NCBI GenBank assembly: GCA_020429545.1
Contig: JAGQLF010000010.1
Coordinates: forward strand, 1 to 21,580
Source of the DNA: Candidatus Dojkabacteria bacterium
Lineage (GTDB): Bacteria; Patescibacteriota; Dojkabacteria; J137
Direction of reading: 5' to 3'
Length of the DNA: 21,580 bases
The notes under the pieces are model-generated. The model ran no database searches. It saw nothing but the letters and a program-made list of their open reading frames with translations, and was not told the origin of the DNA. The position numbers and the translations under genes are program-made. Positions 14,744-21,580 of this stretch are shown piece by piece. Position 1 is the first letter of the stretch, and each line of letters opens with the position of its first letter.

Positions 14744-15248
14744 AAAGTTAGCATTTCTTTTATATTCTTGGGGTACAACTTCACTTTTCATTGCAATAAT
14801 ATTTTGGTTATCCACTGTTCCGTATTTAGCAGATTCAAATGACATCTATGAACAATCAATAAAAACACTTTATAGGATAACTTTATATGGAGTATTATTC
14901 TTGCTTGTTTACAGATCATTACTAGCAACATTTAGAACAACCGTTAAGCGACTTTCTAAATGGCATTCGAAGGCTGAAAAAGCAGATGACACAGAATTTG
15001 TATTAATAATTGAAACTCTTTTAGTAGTTATAGCAATAACAATTTCGTCGCTAATTGCTGTTGTGGACGAATTTATACAAATTTATGTTGATGGTAGATT
15101 TCCTGACCCAGTAGATATTTTAATTAGCATAATGGCAATTCTACTTGCGGCTATTTTAGTTTATAGCACACCTTCGATTGGGGAGCTTGAGATAGCTTTA
15201 AAACATAAATTTTTTGATAATTTTTTTAAAAAACGTGGTATAAAGTAA
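14736..15248 (+). CDS. VanZ-family membrane protein
   Basis: Predicted four-helix membrane protein of 170 residues, with hydrophobic segments near 7-27, 45-65, 88-110 and 127-147. The diagnostic VanZ segment is V-V-D-E-F-I-Q-I-Y-V-D-G-R-F-P-D-P-V-D-I-L (109-129), with the family's D-E-x-x-Q and G-R-x-x-x-x-x-D pattern. VanZ proteins are named for low-level teicoplanin resistance, but most members have no known role, and resistance should not be inferred. The charged loop at 66-87 is longer than usual. The start ATGAATAA overlaps the previous stop; a GGGA four nt upstream could serve as a Shine-Dalgarno site, one of few in the window. Confidence 0.72.
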   Translation: MNKKLAFLLYSWGTTSLFIAIIFWLSTVPYLADSNDIYEQSIKTLYRITLYGVLFLLVYRSLLATFRTTVKRLSKWHSKAEKADDTEFVLIIETLLVVIAITISSLIAVVDEFIQIYVDGRFPDPVDILISIMAILLAAILVYSTPSIGELEIALKHKFFDNFFKKRGIK

Positions 15249-15270
15249 GGGCAATATTGATATATATAGT

Positions 15271-15334
15271 GTCACCCTGGGCCTGTCGAAGGGTAAATCG
15301 TGATTTACAATTCATGGAACGACTTGCTCACCAT
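15271..15334. repeat. Composite hairpin repeat (REP-like) upstream of gyrB
   Basis: The element starts with GTCA and ends with TGAC. It holds two hairpins of opposite orientation: stem ACCCT/AGGGT enclosing GGGCCTGTCGA, and stem CATGG/CCATG enclosing ACGACTTGCTC. The two loops are partly complementary (TG-R-GC-NN-GTCG on each strand). Between them is a near-perfect palindrome, GTAAATCGTGATTTAC (15293-15308). I recognise this GTCACCCTG...GTCGAAGGG form as an interspersed repeat seen in many unrelated bacterial genomes, from memory only. The first half is GC-richer than the flanking DNA. Confidence 0.7.
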
Positions 15335-15382
15335 GACATATGAGTTAAGATTTTATTTTTGAATTACAAAGCAAAAGATTAT

Positions 15383-15417
15383 TAGCTAATTGCTAATAGC
15401 TAAGAGCTAAAAGCTAT
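15383..15417 (+). repeat. Five-unit heptad repeat just before gyrB
   Basis: Five consecutive 7-nt units with consensus NAGCTAA, for example TAGCTAA (15383-15389 and 15397-15403) and GAGCTAA (15404-15410). All five have GC at positions 3-4. The array ends one nucleotide before the gyrB ATG, occupying the ribosome-binding region, and no Shine-Dalgarno site is present. A degenerate array with the same phase precedes gyrA. Confidence 0.75.
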
Positions 15418-15418
15418 T

Positions 15419-17326
15419 ATGGCAGAAAAAGAATATTCAGCATCAAATATACAAGTTCTAAAAGGATTAGAAGCCGTTAGGAAGAGACCTGCAATGTATA
15501 TTGGTGGAACTGATTCAGATGGGCTTCATCATTTGATTTGGGAACTTGTAGATAATGGCATCGACGAAGCCCTTGCGGGTTTTGCTACAGATGTCTCTGT
15601 CATAATTGAAGAAGATGGTTCTGTAACTATAAGAGATAATGGTAGAGGAATCCCTGTAGATATTCACCCGACAGAAAAAGTTAGTGCTCTTGAACTTGCA
15701 GCAACAGTTTTACATGCTGGTGGTAAGTTTGATAGTGATACATATAAAGTTAGCTCTGGTCTTCATGGAGTTGGACTTTCAGTGGTAAATGCATTGTCAA
15801 AGAAATGTAGAATCGAAGTCTATAAAAATGGGAAAAAACATGTTCAGGAATATGAAATTGGGGTACCAAAAGGACCCGTAAAAGAAGTCGGAACTACAAA
15901 CGAGAAAGGAACAATGATAAACTTTCTTCCTGACGATACAATATTTGATTCAGTTGAATTTAAGGATAAGGTTATTCTAGATAGATTAAGGCAACACGCT
16001 TACCTAAATGGAGGAGTGAGATTTAACTTTTCAAATAAGGTAGGTGGTGGAAATAAGTTTTACGGTTTCTTTTTTGATGGAGGATTAAAATCCTATGTGC
16101 GTCACATAAACATGCACTTAACTCCAATTCAAACGAAAGTATTCTATGCAAAAGATGTTGTTGATGATGTTGATATTGAAGTGGCTATTCAATATACAGA
16201 TGATTTACAAAGTAGAGAATATGCATTTGCAAATAATGTTCATAATCCAGAGGGAGGAACACACCTTTCTGGATTGCGAACAGCTCTAACAAGAACTGTA
16301 AATAATTATATAAATGAGTTTGGAAACGAGAAGGAGAAGAACATGAAGTTAACCGGGGATGATGTTAGAGAAGGATTAACAGCTGCAATCTCAGTAAAGA
16401 TTTCAGATCCTCAATTTGAAGGACAGACAAAGATAAAACTTAATAATACAGAAGTAACGGGTGCAGTTAGACAATTAATTGAAGCTCAGTTAAAAGCTTT
16501 CTTAATTGAAAACCCAAAAGAGGCAAAAGCGATTACTGGTAGAGTAATATTAGCAAACAAAGCAAGAACTGCCGCTAAAGCTGCACGTGATGCGGTTATT
16601 AGAAAAGGTGCACTTGAAGGAAGTGGATTACCAGGAAAACTCGCTGACTGTTCAAGCAAAAAGGCAGAGGAGTGTGAGCTATACATTGTTGAGGGAGATT
16701 CAGCTGGTGGACCTGCTAAGCAAGGTAGAAATAGACATAACCAGGCAATTTTACCTGTTTTTGGTAAGCCAATTAACTCTGAAAAGTACCGGCTAGACAA
16801 AGTTTTAGCAAGTGAAAAGATTGCCGATTTAATTAAGGCAATTGGAACAGGAATTGGAGATATGTTTGATGTTTCAAAACTTAGATATCACAAAATTGTT
16901 TTAATGGCCGATGCTGACGTAGATGGAGCACATATCACAACTCTAAATTTGACTCTGTTTTATAGGCACTTAAAAAAGATTGTAGAAAATGGGCATTTAT
17001 ATATTGCTCAACCACCTTTATATAAAGTTACTTTCTCAGCAAACGATACAGTTTGGGTAAAAGACGATGCTTCACTACAAAAACTATTGAAAGAAAGAAA
17101 ATCAGCAAAAGCTCCTTCTATTCAGCGATTTAAAGGTTTGGGAGAAATGAATGCAGAACAACTTTGGGAAACTACAATGAATCCAGATACTAGAGTTCTA
17201 AAACAAGTAGTTATTGAAGATGCAGAAGCTGCAGATAGATTATTTGATATTTTAATGGGGAATGAAGTTCCTCCAAGAAAGAAATATATACAAACTTACA
17301 GTAGTGAGGCAGAATTAGATGTTTAA
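15419..17326 (+). CDS. gyrB: DNA gyrase subunit B
   Basis: ATPase subunit of DNA gyrase, which introduces negative supercoils. Length 635 residues, typical of the short (non-gammaproteobacterial) form. The GHKL ATPase domain (about 1-220) shows E-L-V-D-N-G-I-D-E-A, D-N-G-R-G-I-P-V and G-L-H-G-V-G. The transducer domain (about 225-390) carries the Q-T-K-I-K-L loop. The TOPRIM domain has EGDSAGG (E425) and DADVDGAH (D498, D500, D502). The C-terminal Q-R-F-K-G-L-G-E-M-N motif is intact. Adjacent gyrA with a gyrase-type C-terminal domain favours GyrB over ParE. The ATG at 15419 gives the standard N-terminus and directly follows the heptad array. Confidence 0.96.
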   Translation: MAEKEYSASNIQVLKGLEAVRKRPAMYIGGTDSDGLHHLIWELVDNGIDEALAGFATDVSVIIEEDGSVTIRDNGRGIPVDIHPTEKVSALELAATVLHAGGKFDSDTYKVSSGLHGVGLSVVNALSKKCRIEVYKNGKKHVQEYEIGVPKGPVKEVGTTNEKGTMINFLPDDTIFDSVEFKDKVILDRLRQHAYLNGGVRFNFSNKVGGGNKFYGFFFDGGLKSYVRHINMHLTPIQTKVFYAKDVVDDVDIEVAIQYTDDLQSREYAFANNVHNPEGGTHLSGLRTALTRTVNNYINEFGNEKEKNMKLTGDDVREGLTAAISVKISDPQFEGQTKIKLNNTEVTGAVRQLIEAQLKAFLIENPKEAKAITGRVILANKARTAAKAARDAVIRKGALEGSGLPGKLADCSSKKAEECELYIVEGDSAGGPAKQGRNRHNQAILPVFGKPINSEKYRLDKVLASEKIADLIKAIGTGIGDMFDVSKLRYHKIVLMADADVDGAHITTLNLTLFYRHLKKIVENGHLYIAQPPLYKVTFSANDTVWVKDDASLQKLLKERKSAKAPSIQRFKGLGEMNAEQLWETTMNPDTRVLKQVVIEDAEAADRLFDILMGNEVPPRKKYIQTYSSEAELDV

Positions 17327-17431
17327 TAAAGTTAACTAGGTATTAGGTAATTAGTAAATTAGAAAAATTTGTATGTTCGAATTATATCGATTTATCGGCA
17401 TAATATCGGGAATTAAAATATAATTATAAAA

Positions 17432-17466
17432 AAGCTAGCAGCCAGTGGCTCGCAGCAAGAAGCTAA
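17432..17466 (+). repeat. Degenerate five-unit heptad repeat before gyrA
   Basis: Five 7-nt units in register, all with GC at positions 3-4: the first is AAGCTAG, the last AAGCTAA, and the most altered TGGCTCG. The array ends 5 nt before the gyrA ATG at 17472. The unit, copy number and position match the array before gyrB. A looser set of TAG-headed words with 7-8 nt spacing (TAGGTAT, TAGGTAA and variants) lies further upstream at 17337-17364. Confidence 0.6.
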
Positions 17467-17471
17467 ATATT

Positions 17472-20114
17472 ATGAGTGACGAAAATACAGAAAAAAAAGA
17501 GGAAACAAAGCCACAAGATGAAGGAATTGTTGTCTCTGGAGTTAGAGAGCAGAGTATTACAGAAGAGCTAAAGCAAAGTTATATTAACTACGCTATGAGC
17601 GTTATTGTAGCTAGAGCATTACCTGATGTTAGAGATGGATTAAAACCAGTTCAAAGAAGGATTCTGTACACAATGCAGAAGATGAATATTATGCCTGGAA
17701 GTGCATATAAAAAAGTTGCAAGAATTGTTGGAGAAACTATGGGTAAGTACCACCCACACGGAGATTCATCTATTTCGGACGCCCTTGTCCGAATGGGCCA
17801 AGACTTCAATATGAGGTATACATTGGTTGATGGTCAAGGTAACTTTGGGTCAATCGATGGAGATCCACCTGCTGCAATGAGGTACATTGAGGCTAGATTA
17901 GACAAATACGGAGCAAAGGTTTTAGAAGGATTAGATAAAAGTACTGTAAATTACGGACCAAATTATGACGGAAATGAAGAAGAACCTGAAGTTCTTCCAG
18001 GACTACTGCCAAATCTATTAGTAAATGGTAACGAGGGTATAGCTGTCGGAATGGCAACTAAAATTCCTCCACACAACCTAACTGAAGTTATTGATGCAAT
18101 AAATGAAGTTTTGAGTAAAGAGAATATTTGGGAACCAGATGAAACTTTTAAAGAAGTAAATTACGAAGACGATGTAAAAACGGTTGTAGACTTAGACTCA
18201 TTGCCCAAAACTAGATTTAGAAGATTTGCATCTAGTGTAGAACTAAAGGACTTACTTAAACATATAAAGGGTCCTGATTTCCCAACACGAGGTGAAATTT
18301 ATGATACAAAAGAAATTCAAAAGATATACGAAGTTGGTAAGGGTAGAGCATTAATGAGAGCTGTTTCTGAAATTGAAGAAATGAAGGGAGGAAAATACAG
18401 AATTATTGTTACAGAACTTCCTTATCAGGTAAATAAATCAGCTTTAATCGCAAAAATTGCAAATCTCTATAAAGATAAAAAAATTGAAGGTATTACAGAT
18501 CTAAGAGACGAGTCTAATAGAGAAGGAATCAGAATTGTAATTGAACTAAAACGAGATGTAATTCCAAAGACTGTTGAGAATCAGTTATACAAATACACCG
18601 AAATGCAAAAAGCATTTAATGCCAATATGCTAGCTCTAGTAGATGGAGAACCTCAACTGCTTCCTTTGAAGAAAATTTTAGAGCTTTATATCTCTCATAG
18701 ACAAGAAATTGTAACAAGAAGAAATGAATACGAATTAGCAAAACTTAGAGAGCGAGAGCATATTCTAGAAGGTTTGATGATTGCGCTAGATAATATTGAC
18801 GAGATTATTAAAATCATTAGAGAATCTGCAGATGCTGAAGTTGCAAAAACAGAATTAATGAAGAGATTTAAACTATCTGAAATTCAATCACAAGCAATTT
18901 TGGATATGCAACTAAGAAAGCTTGCAGCACTTGAGCGACTTAAGATTGAGCAAGAATACAAAGAAGTAAAAGAGAGAATTAAAGAACTATTAGGAATCTT
19001 AACAACACCACAAAAGGTTATTGATATTATTATAGGGGAACTTGCTGAGCTAAAAGATAAGCTTGGAGATAAAAGATTAACAAAAGTATTCAAAGGTAAA
19101 GTAGGGGAGATTAACGAAGAAGACTTAATTACAGAAGAACAAACCCTTATTACAATTAGCAAACAAGGCTACATTAAAAGAACAAAGATAGAGAATTATC
19201 AGCAACAAAAGAGAGGAGGTGTAGGTAAAAAAGCACAAACTACCAAGGATGACGATTCTGTCCGACATGTTTTCAAATGTAGTACTCACGATCAAGTATT
19301 GTTCTTCTCTAACAAAGGAAAAGTATATTCACTAAAGGTTTACGAAATCCCAGAGTACTCTAGAACTGCTAAAGGATTGCCTTTAGTAAATCTAATTCAA
19401 ATGCAAAACGATGAACTTGTAACTAGTGTTCTAACAAGATCCCAAAGTGGAGCAATATTAGATGAAGATGTATCTCAAGAAGGTGAAGAGAAGACAGAGA
19501 AAGAAGGAAAAGACTATAAATATCTTCTAATGGCTACACAAGATGGAGTTGTTAAGAAAACAGCGCTTGATGAGTTCGATAATATTAGATCTAATGGGCT
19601 AATAGCAATTACTCTTGACGATGGTGACGAACTGGTTTGGGTTAGACCAACTACTGGAGAAGATGATGTAATCCTAATCACAAAACTAGGTAAATCAATT
19701 CACTTTGTAGAAGACGATGTTAGACCAACAGGTAGATCTTCAAAAGGAGTTAGAGGAATTAGACTAAAAGAAAGTGACACAATGATTTCTATGGATGTTG
19801 TTAGAAATAAAGAGGACTTTGTTCTAACAGTTTCTAGCAAGGGATATGGAAAAATGTCTAAAATTTCTGAATTTACCAAACAAAACAGAGGTGGAACAGG
19901 AATCTTTGCTATGAGAGTTACAAAGAAAACTGGTGAAGTTGCAACTGCAAGATTATTAGATCATCCTGATAAAGAATTATTAATCATGAGTGCTAAGGGA
20001 CAGGCTGTCCGAATACCAACAAAAGACTTACCTGTGCAGGGAAGACAAACAAGTGGTGTCCGATTAATGAAGCTAAAAGATGATGATAATGTAGCAGCAA
20101 TTGCGGTTGTTTAA
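17472..20114 (+). CDS. gyrA: DNA gyrase subunit A
   Basis: DNA breakage-reunion subunit of gyrase, 880 residues from this start. The winged-helix and tower domains contain ARALPDVRDGLKPVQRRILY, then HPHGDSSISDALVRM and the catalytic tyrosine Y138 in A-A-M-R-Y-I-E-A-R-L. In the quinolone pocket, S99 and D103 equal the sensitive-type Ser83 and Asp87 of E. coli. The C-terminal beta-pinwheel carries the GyrA box Q-K-R-G-G-V-G-K (579-586), which supports gyrase over topoisomerase IV. About 37 extra residues lie between H201 and G267 relative to E. coli. I chose the ATG at 17472; an in-frame GTG at 17445 would translate the heptad repeat. Confidence 0.96.
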   Translation: MSDENTEKKEETKPQDEGIVVSGVREQSITEELKQSYINYAMSVIVARALPDVRDGLKPVQRRILYTMQKMNIMPGSAYKKVARIVGETMGKYHPHGDSSISDALVRMGQDFNMRYTLVDGQGNFGSIDGDPPAAMRYIEARLDKYGAKVLEGLDKSTVNYGPNYDGNEEEPEVLPGLLPNLLVNGNEGIAVGMATKIPPHNLTEVIDAINEVLSKENIWEPDETFKEVNYEDDVKTVVDLDSLPKTRFRRFASSVELKDLLKHIKGPDFPTRGEIYDTKEIQKIYEVGKGRALMRAVSEIEEMKGGKYRIIVTELPYQVNKSALIAKIANLYKDKKIEGITDLRDESNREGIRIVIELKRDVIPKTVENQLYKYTEMQKAFNANMLALVDGEPQLLPLKKILELYISHRQEIVTRRNEYELAKLREREHILEGLMIALDNIDEIIKIIRESADAEVAKTELMKRFKLSEIQSQAILDMQLRKLAALERLKIEQEYKEVKERIKELLGILTTPQKVIDIIIGELAELKDKLGDKRLTKVFKGKVGEINEEDLITEEQTLITISKQGYIKRTKIENYQQQKRGGVGKKAQTTKDDDSVRHVFKCSTHDQVLFFSNKGKVYSLKVYEIPEYSRTAKGLPLVNLIQMQNDELVTSVLTRSQSGAILDEDVSQEGEEKTEKEGKDYKYLLMATQDGVVKKTALDEFDNIRSNGLIAITLDDGDELVWVRPTTGEDDVILITKLGKSIHFVEDDVRPTGRSSKGVRGIRLKESDTMISMDVVRNKEDFVLTVSSKGYGKMSKISEFTKQNRGGTGIFAMRVTKKTGEVATARLLDHPDKELLIMSAKGQAVRIPTKDLPVQGRQTSGVRLMKLKDDDNVAAIAVV

Positions 20115-20124
20115 AATATTAAAT

Positions 20125-20168
20125 GTCAGTTCGAGTGGAATTTGCGAAGCAAATTTTGTATCGAGAAC
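20125..20168. repeat. Interspersed palindromic repeat between gyrA and the MazG gene
   Basis: After GTCA, an imperfect inverted repeat: outer arms GTTCGAG and CTCGA-like TCGAGAAC, inner perfect stem AATTTGC/GCAAATT around GAA (20139-20155). It can form a strong hairpin after gyrA and may act as its terminator. Its frame is open (V-E-F-A-K-Q-I-L-Y-R-E-L-E-F) and fuses to the MazG frame, which lengthens the apparent protein. I recognise the GTTCGAGTGG...ATCGAGAAC form as a common interspersed repeat, from memory. Confidence 0.7.
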
Positions 20169-20191
20169 TAGAATTCAATAATCTAATACTC

Positions 20192-20503
20192 GTGAAAACT
20201 CTAAGCCAAATACAAAAAGAAATAGCAGATTTTGCCTCAGAGCGAGGTTTTGACTCAGAAACTACTCACGAAAAATTAGCCTTGTTAACTGAAGAACTTG
20301 GTGAACTATCCAAATCCATACGTAGATCTCACACAACTCAAGTTGCTACCGACGATATAAATAAATCTAAAATTCATTCTATAGAGGATGAAATAGGCGA
20401 TTGTTTTATTGTACTTTTAGACCTTGCTACAAAACTAAATGTAGATGCTGAGAAATCAATTAATGATAAGATGAAAAAGAATCGTAAAAGGATATGGGAG
20501 TAA
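20192..20503 (+). CDS. MazG-like nucleotide pyrophosphohydrolase
   Basis: Predicted all-alpha NTP pyrophosphohydrolase that hydrolyses (d)NTPs to monophosphate and pyrophosphate, often in house-cleaning of damaged nucleotides. From the GTG at 20192 it has 103 residues. The metal-binding pattern is present: E-E-L-G-E-L (E35, E38) and E-D-E-I-G-D (E67, D70). The single-domain length fits the MazG/dCTPase-like superfamily. A longer frame starts with ATG at 20123, but its first 23 codons are mostly the interspersed repeat and do not resemble the family, so I prefer the GTG; no Shine-Dalgarno site decides it. The end overlaps the methyltransferase gene by 10 nt. The true substrate is unknown. Confidence 0.75.
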   Translation: MKTLSQIQKEIADFASERGFDSETTHEKLALLTEELGELSKSIRRSHTTQVATDDINKSKIHSIEDEIGDCFIVLLDLATKLNVDAEKSINDKMKKNRKRIWE

Positions 20504-21012
20504 AACAATCTTTTTTTGAGACCCATATATCAATATTTAATAAAAATCTTCCTGTTTTAGAAATCGGTACTGGCAAAGGTAAAGAGGCTAAATATTTAGC
20601 TGACTTAGGATTTCAAGTAACAACTATTGATCCAAATTCAAACATTAATGATTCGAGAATAACTGAAATCAATCAAAAATTTGAGGCAATAGAAAATAAC
20701 ATATTACCAGTTGGGAACGTCATAGCATTCTTTTCACTACACTTTATAGATAAAATTGAAGTAAATCATAAATTAGATTTTCTTATTGAAAAGGTCCCGA
20801 TATCATCTGTACACATGTTTATTGATTTTCTACCACAGCCTCCACTGTATCCTAATGGTAATGAAAAAAAATTCTTTTTTACTGATGAAACTATAAACGA
20901 TCTATATTCTAATTGGACTGTATTAGTAGATAAGATAGAGGATATGAAGACTTATAATGGAGAATTTCAGGCTTCAAGATTTTTAGTATTACAGAAATAT
21001 GCCAACATTTAA
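20494..21012 (+). CDS. SAM-dependent methyltransferase (class I, TehB-like)
   Basis: Predicted class I methyltransferase of 172 residues. Motif I is VLEIGTGKGKEAKYLADLG (21-39), followed by strand 2 ending in the acidic residue D46 (T-T-I-D-P-N), both typical of SAM binding. Motif IV is weak: N-V-I-A-F-F-S-L-H-F-I-D. The protein is short and closest in general pattern to TehB-like small methyltransferases; the substrate cannot be inferred. The start lies inside the MazG gene (10-nt overlap) and the end overlaps the next gene by 14 nt, so the three are one translational unit. AAAGG lies just before the ATG but too close for an ideal ribosome-binding site. Confidence 0.7.
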   Translation: MGVKQSFFETHISIFNKNLPVLEIGTGKGKEAKYLADLGFQVTTIDPNSNINDSRITEINQKFEAIENNILPVGNVIAFFSLHFIDKIEVNHKLDFLIEKVPISSVHMFIDFLPQPPLYPNGNEKKFFFTDETINDLYSNWTVLVDKIEDMKTYNGEFQASRFLVLQKYANI

Positions 21013-21211
21013 AGAAATAAAAGATTATCTACAAAATTTAGATAGTCTTTTTATTTTATCTCATAATGAAATCCGTGAAAAAATAATTGAGCACTTTAAA
21101 TTGAGTGGAGTAGAGTGCAAGCTCAAAACTGCTTGTGGTAGGCAATATAGAATAGATAACCTTATTTATTTAGCAAAAGGCAAAATCAAAAAAGAAACAG
21201 ATGCTAACTAA
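20999..21211 (+). CDS. Small hypothetical protein, 70 residues
   Basis: I do not recognise this protein. It is 70 residues, with a predicted helical N-terminal part (F-K-E-I-K-D-Y-L-Q-N-L and E-I-R-E-K-I-I-E-H-F) and a C-terminal A-C-G-R-Q-Y-R-I-D-N-L-I-Y-L-A-K-G that looks like a beta-alpha element. It has two cysteines and is basic at the end. There is no signal peptide or membrane segment. Its start overlaps the methyltransferase gene by 14 nt, which supports real translation. It ends 3 nt before the end of the convergent membrane protein gene. Confidence 0.55.
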   Translation: MPTFKEIKDYLQNLDSLFILSHNEIREKIIEHFKLSGVECKLKTACGRQYRIDNLIYLAKGKIKKETDAN

Positions 21212-21214
21212 TAA

Positions 21215-21535
21215 TCAATGTGGTGTAAAAACTTCTCCCATTATCCAATAACAAACGAATGCTCCAATTAGTACAGAAATATATACAAATATTGATCTCT
21301 CTTTATATTTAAATATACTAAAAGTCCCACTTAATAAAGCTAAAAAACCAGATAAACCTACTAACGATATTGGAATAGCAAGATGTGGATTATCTAAAAA
21401 TGTATCGCCACCTTTAATATCTAAATGTGTATTAAAGAAAAATATACCTAAGAAAATAAAAAAAAGAATTGCCGAATATATAGATATTCTTCCTAATTTA
21501 CTTTTAGGCATTATAGAAAACAGGGTGATCTTCAT
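21215..21535 (-). CDS. Small three-helix membrane protein of unknown function
   Basis: Predicted membrane protein of 106 residues with three hydrophobic segments (about 17-35, 52-74 and 82-100). The first loop contains G-G-D-T-F-L-D-N-P-H-L-A-I-P and the C-terminus ends G-E-V-F-T-P-H; the conserved look of both suggests an orphan family, but I cannot name it. The start may be the ATG at 21535 or the one at 21511 (M9, MPKSKLGR), which would remove eight uncharged or weakly basic residues. It ends with TGA. It is convergent with the preceding plus-strand cluster and has no visible partner inside the window. Confidence 0.6.
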   Translation of the reverse strand: MKITLFSIMPKSKLGRISIYSAILFFIFLGIFFFNTHLDIKGGDTFLDNPHLAIPISLVGLSGFLALLSGTFSIFKYKERSIFVYISVLIGAFVCYWIMGEVFTPH

Positions 21536-21580
21536 ATAGAGTAGGGTATATTACCTGTTTAAAGAATATAATATATGTAA

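Noticed and set aside
14810..14818. DnaA-box-like TTATCCACT near the gyrase genes, suggesting an origin
   Set aside because: A single site with one mismatch inside a coding region; no cluster of boxes and no dnaA or dnaN nearby.
15383..15417. CRISPR-like direct repeats before gyrB
   Set aside because: Units are 7 nt without spacers and no cas genes are present.
16486..16800. Minus-strand open frame inside gyrB
   Set aside because: Lies opposite the conserved GyrB TOPRIM region and has no plausible product.
17445..17471. GTG start for gyrA
   Set aside because: It would translate part of the heptad repeat array; the ATG at 17472 is better placed for the family.
1..21580. TGA recoded as glycine, as in Absconditabacteria/Gracilibacteria
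   Set aside because: TGA ends nusB, rnc and the last minus-strand gene at sensible lengths, and no gene needs in-frame TGA.

Overview
The window is AT-rich bacterial chromosome, densely coded, with no intergenic gap above 300 bases. Gene content and protein features suggest a small-genome member of the Candidate Phyla Radiation (Patescibacteria). The evidence is a cysteine-free L32, an alanine/glutamate-tailed S16, an rpmF-rnc neighbourhood without its usual fatty-acid genes, a very compact type IV pilus operon without outer-membrane secretin genes, and few Shine-Dalgarno sites. TGA ends several genes (nusB, rnc, the last minus-strand gene), so the code looks standard and the Gly-recoding Absconditabacteria/Gracilibacteria are unlikely. 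The phylum is an inference; I cannot fix the lineage more closely.

Layout. (1) 1-2053, plus strand: rpmF, nusB, rnc and rpsP, i.e. ribosomal proteins plus transcription and rRNA-processing factors. They end at a perfect palindrome (2086-2111) that can terminate transcription from both sides. (2) 2142-14004, minus strand: a 14-gene type IV pilus operon read right to left as pilB, pilT, pilC, two paralogous major-pilin candidates, a third pilin, prepilin peptidase pilD, four minor-pilin-like genes, then pilM, pilN and pilO. (3) 14084-15248, plus strand: a short DNA polymerase III delta-prime-like gene and a VanZ-family membrane protein, divergent from pilB. (4) 15419-20114: gyrB and gyrA, each preceded by a degenerate 7-nt-phased repeat array. 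(5) 20192-21211: a MazG-like pyrophosphohydrolase, a SAM-methyltransferase and a small unknown protein in overlapping frames, meeting a convergent small membrane protein gene.

How the genes work together. PilB and PilT are the extension and retraction motors, PilC is the platform, and PilM/N/O is the alignment complex. PilD processes seven pilin-like substrates. This is a near-complete set for a retractile type IV pilus in a cell without an outer membrane, probably used for attachment, twitching or DNA uptake. All seven pilin-like proteins carry an even number of cysteines (2 or 4), their prepilin cleavage sites split into Gly(-1) and Ala(-1) classes, and a PilX-like subunit contains an EF-hand-like loop.

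Interspersed repeats (a composite hairpin at 15271-15334, a palindrome at 20125-20168, heptad arrays before gyrB and gyrA) sit only at plus-strand housekeeping junctions and not in the pilus operon. I found no tRNA, rRNA, CRISPR array, insertion sequence or phage gene. The best candidates for something undescribed are the matching heptad arrays before both gyrase genes and the unusual features of the pilus subunits.
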